Of a stretch of 64,000 bases of DNA, positions 59,229-64,000 are shown one piece after another. Every line of letters begins with the position of its first letter. Position 1 is the stretch's first letter. The notes below the pieces were generated by a model. That model saw only the letters and a list, made by a program, of their open reading frames with translations, was not told the DNA's origin and searched no databases. The stretch lies in contig CAKSSR010000010.1 in assembly GCA_934489735.1 (NCBI GenBank), forward strand, positions 7,078 to 71,077, written 5' to 3'. The stretch comes from an uncultured Eubacteriales bacterium. GTDB lineage: Bacteria > Bacillota > Clostridia > Oscillospirales > Acutalibacteraceae. The position numbers and the translations under genes are program-made.

Positions 59229-60578
59229 ATGAATTTAGGAAATGCCGGAATAGATTCAAATTTTAGTATAGAAGCAGAACAGTCTGTACTGGGAGCGATA
59301 ATACTAGATTCGAGTTGTTTTAATAAAGTAGCAGAGATACTACCAAGACCAGATTATTTCTACTTAGTAAACCATAAACTGATTTACACTGTAATGATAG
59401 ATATGTTTACTACTGGGCAGCCAATAGACTACGTTACTGTATTAGACAGACTAAAGAAAGAAGAAGGATTTGATGAGAATAGTGGCAAAAGTTATTTGAT
59501 GCAATTGATACAAGTAGTTCCATCTATTTCAAATGTAGAATCATATGCATATATAGTCAGGGATAAGTATGATATTAGGACTTTAATTATGACTGCAAAG
59601 GAAATAATAGATGAAGCATCAAATGGCAACATAAGTGCAGGGGAATTATTAGATTCGGCAGAACAACGCATATTTGATATTAGATCAGGTAAAAATATGC
59701 AGGGCCTAGAAAAAATTAATGGAATTATAATACAAACGTTTGATAGACTTGATAAATTGAACTCAGACGAAGGAAAAGACTTAAAAGGAGTACCTACAGG
59801 TATAGGAGAATTAGATGATACTATAACAGGACTTAATAGATCAGACCTAATATTATTAGCAGCTAGGCCGGGTATGGGAAAAACCAGCTTTGCATTAAAC
59901 ATAGCCAGCCATGCTGCAATAAAAGATAATAAAAAGGTAGCATTTTTTTCCCTTGAGATGACAAAAGAACAATTGGTATCTCGTCTTTTATCGACTGAAG
60001 GAATGATAAGTGGATCAAAACTTAGGACGGGGGAATTAGATGAAGACGAATGGATAAGATTAATAGAGGCAGGTGACATATTATCTAAAACAAATATATA
60101 TTTTGATGACACGCCTGGAATAACAGTACCAGAGATGAAGGCTAAGCTAAGAAGATTAAGCGGAGTTGACTTAGTTATAATAGATTATTTACAACTTATG
60201 TCGGGAGTGAAGAAAACTGAGAGCAGAGTGCAGGAAATATCAGAAATCACTAGAAATTTAAAGATCATGGCAAAAGAGATAAACGTTCCAGTTATAACAT
60301 TGTCACAATTATCAAGAGCAAGTGAGCAGAGAACAGAACATAGACCAATGTTATCAGACCTAAGGGACTCAGGATCAATAGAACAAGACGCAGACATAGT
60401 ACTGTTTCTATATAGAGACAATTATTATTCAGATGATGATTTAGACGTAAGTGATAAAAATAGTGGAGAATGTATAATAGCTAAGAACAGACATGGAGAA
60501 ACGAAATCGGTTCCATTACATTGGCAAGGAGAATTTATGAAATTTACTGCCAGAGAGGTATTTAGAGAAGATGGTTGA
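59229..60578 (+). CDS. dnaB: Replicative DNA helicase DnaB
   Basis: Hexameric 5'-3' helicase of the replication fork. The N-terminal domain starts NFSIEAEQSVLGAIILD; the RecA-like domain has Walker A LAARPGMGKTSFAL, Walker B VDLVIIDYLQLM, KEINVPVITLSQLSR, SDLRDSGSIEQDAD and the C-terminal KNRHGETKSVPLHW. 449 residues, normal. Overlap of eight bases with tilS. An intein or insertion is not present. Confidence 0.97.
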   Translation: MNLGNAGIDSNFSIEAEQSVLGAIILDSSCFNKVAEILPRPDYFYLVNHKLIYTVMIDMFTTGQPIDYVTVLDRLKKEEGFDENSGKSYLMQLIQVVPSISNVESYAYIVRDKYDIRTLIMTAKEIIDEASNGNISAGELLDSAEQRIFDIRSGKNMQGLEKINGIIIQTFDRLDKLNSDEGKDLKGVPTGIGELDDTITGLNRSDLILLAARPGMGKTSFALNIASHAAIKDNKKVAFFSLEMTKEQLVSRLLSTEGMISGSKLRTGELDEDEWIRLIEAGDILSKTNIYFDDTPGITVPEMKAKLRRLSGVDLVIIDYLQLMSGVKKTESRVQEISEITRNLKIMAKEINVPVITLSQLSRASEQRTEHRPMLSDLRDSGSIEQDADIVLFLYRDNYYSDDDLDVSDKNSGECIIAKNRHGETKSVPLHWQGEFMKFTAREVFREDG

Positions 60579-61920
60579 AAAAATATTTAAAGCAATTAAT
60601 GAATTTAATATGATAAAGGAAAATGAAAATGTAATAGTTTGTACATCAGGAGGAGCTGACTCAATGGCTCTCTTGCATTTTTTACATACTAATTGCAAAG
60701 AAATGAAAATAGGTATTATAGTAGCACACGTGAACCATCTATTGAGAGGAGAAAGCTCAGATAGAGATGAGTCATTTGTAAAAAGCTTTTGTGAAAGAGA
60801 AGGTATAAAATTTTACATAAAGAGAATAGATATAAGAAAAGAATCAGAAAATATGAATATAGGACTAGAAGAGTGTGGAAGGAAGAAAAGATATGAGTTT
60901 TTTAAAGAACTGTCAGATAAATATCAAGCTAAGATAGCTACGGCACACACGCTTTCAGATAATATAGAAACGATCTTATTTAATTTAAGCAGAGGGACAG
61001 GACTCAATGGAATTTGTGGCATCCCAGCGGTTAGAGACAATATAATAAGACCGTTAATATTTGTCAGCAGGGAAGAAATAGAAAGATACTGTGAGAGAAA
61101 TGGCATAGAATTTGTTACGGATTCAACCAACTTCTCTGACGATTATAATAGAAATAAGATAAGATTGAATGTGATACCTGTACTAAAGAAGATAAATCCT
61201 AAGCTCGAGGAATCAATGAATAGAGCAATATCATCATTTATATTGGACAATAATTACTTAGATAAAGAAGCGGAGAGAATTTTAAACAATTCATATGCAG
61301 GAGATGGATATGATATAGAAATTTTAAGAAAAGAAGATATTTGTATTAGGACACGTGCTGTTATAAAAATGATAAAAAGAATATGCAACTCAGACATTGA
61401 GAGAGTTCATATCAATAATGTTTTATCAATGATTGATCTGGGCAAGGGAAGTATTAATTTGCCTAGGAATGTATATGCATATATAGAGAATGGTAAAGTA
61501 AAAATATCAAGCTTTTATAAAAAGGAGAAAAAAGTATGGGAATATAAATTAAATGATATTTCTTCCTTGACAGAAGGAGGAAGAAAGTTCATAATAAAAA
61601 GGATTACTGTGAAGGAATATAATGATATGAATGACTTGCAGAAAGAAAAAGTGTATGCGTTTGACATTGATTCGATTCCTGCAGACTCTGTGATTAGAAA
61701 TAGAAGAGATTCAGATAAAATTTTTATTCCATATAGGAAAGTGACTAAGTCATTGAAGAAATTGTTTAATGAAGAGAAGGTACCAGTAGAAAAAAGAGAT
61801 AAATTGCTTATACTGGCTAACAATAACGAAATCTTATGGATTGAAGGTTTTAAATGTCTTAATAAGTATAAGATAAAAAAAGAAACTAAAAATGTACTAT
61901 GTTTATCTGAAGAAGATTGA
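60571..61920 (+). CDS. tilS: tRNA(Ile)-lysidine synthase TilS
   Basis: Changes C34 of the CAU-anticodon tRNA(Ile) to lysidine using ATP and lysine, so the tRNA reads AUA, a codon used heavily here. N-type ATP-pyrophosphatase PP-loop CTSGGADSMALLHFL (SGGxDS); VAHVNHLLRGESSDRDE, ATAHTLSDNIETILFNLSRGTG; C-terminal substrate-binding domain. 449 residues, typical. The start lies inside dnaB. It is followed by ftsH as in many Firmicutes, though hpt is missing between them. Confidence 0.95.
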   Translation: MVEKIFKAINEFNMIKENENVIVCTSGGADSMALLHFLHTNCKEMKIGIIVAHVNHLLRGESSDRDESFVKSFCEREGIKFYIKRIDIRKESENMNIGLEECGRKKRYEFFKELSDKYQAKIATAHTLSDNIETILFNLSRGTGLNGICGIPAVRDNIIRPLIFVSREEIERYCERNGIEFVTDSTNFSDDYNRNKIRLNVIPVLKKINPKLEESMNRAISSFILDNNYLDKEAERILNNSYAGDGYDIEILRKEDICIRTRAVIKMIKRICNSDIERVHINNVLSMIDLGKGSINLPRNVYAYIENGKVKISSFYKKEKKVWEYKLNDISSLTEGGRKFIIKRITVKEYNDMNDLQKEKVYAFDIDSIPADSVIRNRRDSDKIFIPYRKVTKSLKKLFNEEKVPVEKRDKLLILANNNEILWIEGFKCLNKYKIKKETKNVLCLSEED

Positions 61921-62006
61921 ACTGGTATTAAGTTTTTGTAATTTGCTTGAAAAAAATAAGAATAATCTGTGATAGTTCACTTCAAACAAGGGGGAGCATT
62001 TATTTA

Positions 62007-63836
62007 ATGAAAAAGACATGGCTTAATATTTTAATATGTATTGGAATACCGTTGATTTTAATAACAGCTTTGTTTACGATATCTAACAGGGCTAAAAACA
62101 ATTACAACTATTCTGAAATAATTGGTTATTTTAAAGACAAACAAGTGGTAGAGTACAGCATGAACTTGGGCAGCGGAGAGACTAATATAAAATTAAAGGA
62201 CGGATCTATAATTTACTACGTTGCACCGAGCGTTGAACTAATGTATGGAGAAATAAGAGGTTATATAAAAGAATATAATGATGAAAATCCAGACAACCAA
62301 ATGAAATATAATTTAATTAGAGCATCTGAAACGAGCTGGATTCAAAGTTTAATACCAACGATAATATCATTTTTATTTTTTGCAGGACTATATTGGTTTT
62401 TCTTTAGAAAATTATTCAGCAATATGGGAGACGGTGGAAAACAATTTGGTTTTGGAAAGGCAAGGTTTAAAAATGTAGCGGATGAGAAGAGAAAGACTAC
62501 TTTCAAAGATGTGGCAGGAGCAGACGAAGAGAAAGAAGAACTAGAAGAAATAGTAGAATTTTTAAAATGTCCTGATAAATATAATAAATTAGGGGCAAGG
62601 ATCCCAAAAGGAGTACTTTTAGTTGGACCTCCAGGGACGGGTAAGACTTTATTAGCTAGAGCAGTTGCAGGCGAAGCGGGAGTACCGTTCTTTTCTATCT
62701 CAGGATCAGATTTTGTAGAGATGTTTGTAGGAGTAGGAGCTTCAAGGGTAAGAGACTTATTTGATCAGGCAAAGAAAAATTCGCCGTGCATAGTCTTTAT
62801 TGATGAAATAGATGCAGTAGGACGTCAACGTGGAGCAGGACTAGGTGGAGGAAATGACGAAAGGGAACAAACTTTAAATCAACTGTTAGTAGAGATGGAC
62901 GGATTTGGAATAAATGAAGGAGTAATAATAATAGCTGCTACAAATAGGGCAGATATTTTAGACAAAGCTCTTACAAGACCAGGAAGATTTGATAGACAGG
63001 TATTCGTCGGTTATCCTGACATAAAGGGCAGAGAAGAAATATTGAAAGTCCATACTAAGAATAAGAGTCTGGCGCCTGACGTAGATTTGAAAACAATAGC
63101 AAAATCGACTGCAGGTTTTACAGGGGCTGACTTAGAGAATATAATAAATGAGGCGGCATTATTAGCAGCTAAAGAAGACTTGAAAGCAATAACGATGAAA
63201 AATATAGAAGAATCAACCGTTAAGGTAGTAGTGGGAACGGAAAAGAAATCACGAGTTCAGAATGAGCATGAAAGAAAATTGACAGCATTCCATGAGGCAG
63301 GTCATGCAATAGTGACTTATTTTTGCGATACTCAAGACGAAGTACATCAGATATCAATTGTTCCAAGAGGAATGGCAGGAGGATATACGATGTCATTACC
63401 TAGCGAAGACAGATCATATAAATCTAAATTAGAAATGAAAGAAGATATCATGGTTTTGCTGGGAGGTAGAATAGCTGAATCATTAACAATGGGAGATATA
63501 TCAACAGGAGCTTCGAACGACATTTCAAGGGCAACAAAAGAAGCATTGTCAATGGTAACAATGTATGGTATGAGTGACCTTTTGGGACCTATAGCATACA
63601 ATTCTGACGAAGAAGTATTTGTAGGAAGAGACATAGGAAGAGTTAAGAATTATTCCGAGGAGACAGCGTCAAAGATAGATCAAGAAGTATATAAGATAAT
63701 CAATGAATGTTATAAAAAGTCTAAAGCAATATTAGAAAATAATATGTCAAAGCTTCACGAGATTTCAAAATGTTTACTTGAGAAAGAAAAGATTAGTGGA
63801 GAAGAGTTCGAAAAGTTAATGAAAGAGAATGCATAA
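62007..63836 (+). CDS. ftsH: ATP-dependent zinc metalloprotease FtsH
   Basis: Membrane-bound quality-control protease. Two N-terminal membrane helices (LNILICIGIPLILITALF; LIPTIISFLFFAGLYWFFF) flank a small exported domain; AAA domain with Walker A GPPGTGKTLLARAV, Walker B VFIDEIDAVGRQR, pore loop FVEMFVGVGASRVR, and second-region ATNRADILDKALTRPGRFDR; protease domain with zinc site FHEAGHAI and GGRIAESL. The ATG at 62007 follows AAGGGGGAG; a longer frame to 61947 lacks a ribosome site. 609 residues, normal. It ends at a terminator. Confidence 0.97.
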   Translation: MKKTWLNILICIGIPLILITALFTISNRAKNNYNYSEIIGYFKDKQVVEYSMNLGSGETNIKLKDGSIIYYVAPSVELMYGEIRGYIKEYNDENPDNQMKYNLIRASETSWIQSLIPTIISFLFFAGLYWFFFRKLFSNMGDGGKQFGFGKARFKNVADEKRKTTFKDVAGADEEKEELEEIVEFLKCPDKYNKLGARIPKGVLLVGPPGTGKTLLARAVAGEAGVPFFSISGSDFVEMFVGVGASRVRDLFDQAKKNSPCIVFIDEIDAVGRQRGAGLGGGNDEREQTLNQLLVEMDGFGINEGVIIIAATNRADILDKALTRPGRFDRQVFVGYPDIKGREEILKVHTKNKSLAPDVDLKTIAKSTAGFTGADLENIINEAALLAAKEDLKAITMKNIEESTVKVVVGTEKKSRVQNEHERKLTAFHEAGHAIVTYFCDTQDEVHQISIVPRGMAGGYTMSLPSEDRSYKSKLEMKEDIMVLLGGRIAESLTMGDISTGASNDISRATKEALSMVTMYGMSDLLGPIAYNSDEEVFVGRDIGRVKNYSEETASKIDQEVYKIINECYKKSKAILENNMSKLHEISKCLLEKEKISGEEFEKLMKENA

Positions 63837-63846
63837 CGTTATGTTT

Positions 63847-63880
63847 AGGTGGAAGAAAATGATCTTCTGCCTTTATTTTT
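63847..63880 (+). terminator. Terminator after ftsH
   Basis: AGGTGGAAGA / TCTTCTGCCT stem with two G-U pairs, AAATGA loop, then TTATTTTTTT. Confidence 0.78.
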
Positions 63881-63942
63881 TTATAAAAAGAAGCAAAAGA
63901 TTGAAATTTTTTAGAGAAAATACAAAGAATAGATAGAATGAC

Positions 63943-63971
63943 TTGATAAAAAAATAGGAAAATGGTATAAT
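63943..63971 (+). promoter_or_regulatory. Promoter of the next gene (beyond window)
   Basis: TTGATA (63943-63948), 17-base spacer, TATAAT (63966-63971). Confidence 0.65.
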
Positions 63972-63977
63972 AAGACC

Positions 63978-63994
63978 ATAGCAACTGTTGCTAT
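63978..63994. promoter_or_regulatory. Perfect 17-base palindrome, possible operator
   Basis: ATAGCAAC-T-GTTGCTAT sits six bases after the -10 box, over the expected transcription start. It could be a repressor operator for the downstream gene; the regulator is unknown. Confidence 0.5.
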
Positions 63995-64000
63995 ACAAAT

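Overview
The window is about 64 kb of AT-rich, low-GC Firmicute DNA, most likely from a member of the class Clostridia. Supporting features are the order smpB-ssrA, the pst-phoU-two-component block followed by dnaB-tilS-ftsH, AAA ATPases with a PD-(D/E)XK tail, several DUF6514-like proteins, and a SpoIID-like/peptidoglycan-binding protein typical of spore-forming clostridia. A species cannot be named from sequence alone.

Layout. (1) 1-4966 is a conserved chromosome end: the tail of an ABC exporter, a small unknown gene, recX, rimO and pgsA, then smpB and the tmRNA gene ssrA. (2) 4967 to about 13740 is a decayed prophage, richer in G+C than its surroundings and entirely on the minus strand. 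It sits directly after the tmRNA 3' end, a classic integration site. It keeps a replication/recombination module (HTH-like protein, transglycosylase, resolvase, helicase, broken family B polymerase, ERF annealing protein, YqaJ nuclease) joined to a lysis end (a chimeric ssDNA-binding/SH3 protein and a holin). No integrase, terminase or structural gene is left. (3) About 13770-31250 is a mosaic of duplicated and inverted segments. It carries paired CPBP proteases, GNATs with signal peptides, DUF6514-like repeat proteins, AAA-ATPase/HAD gene pairs, an ADP-ribosyltransferase-like secreted protein, many truncated copies, IS3 and ISAs1 remnants, and two copies of an apparently structured, terminator-ended small RNA. 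(4) 31262-42420 holds three promoter-led units encoding only exported proteins: a signal-peptide-bearing AAA+ ATPase with a DUF6273-like domain, a large multi-domain cysteine-protease-like protein, and several unknown paralogous proteins. (5) 42430-64000 returns to core chromosome: a minus-strand spore-type SpoIID/peptidoglycan-binding pair, then coaX, ptsP, lepA, hemW and a cyclophilin. These are followed by the phosphate uptake and sensing block pstSCAB-phoU-phoP/phoR-like, a hexapeptide transferase, a type 4 uracil-DNA glycosylase, dnaB, tilS and ftsH.

How it fits together. The flanks are ordinary housekeeping operons. The 37-kb island between ssrA and the SpoIID-like gene is plastic. Its striking property is that several proteins with signal peptides belong to families that need acetyl-CoA, NAD+ or ATP (GNAT, ADP-ribosyltransferase-like, AAA+). 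That is hard to reconcile with action in a cofactor-poor extracellular space. It suggests, as inference, delivery into another cytoplasm, for example in a host-associated or intracellular life style. The most system-like discoveries are this exported set and the duplicated small RNA, whose two copies differ by compensatory stem changes.
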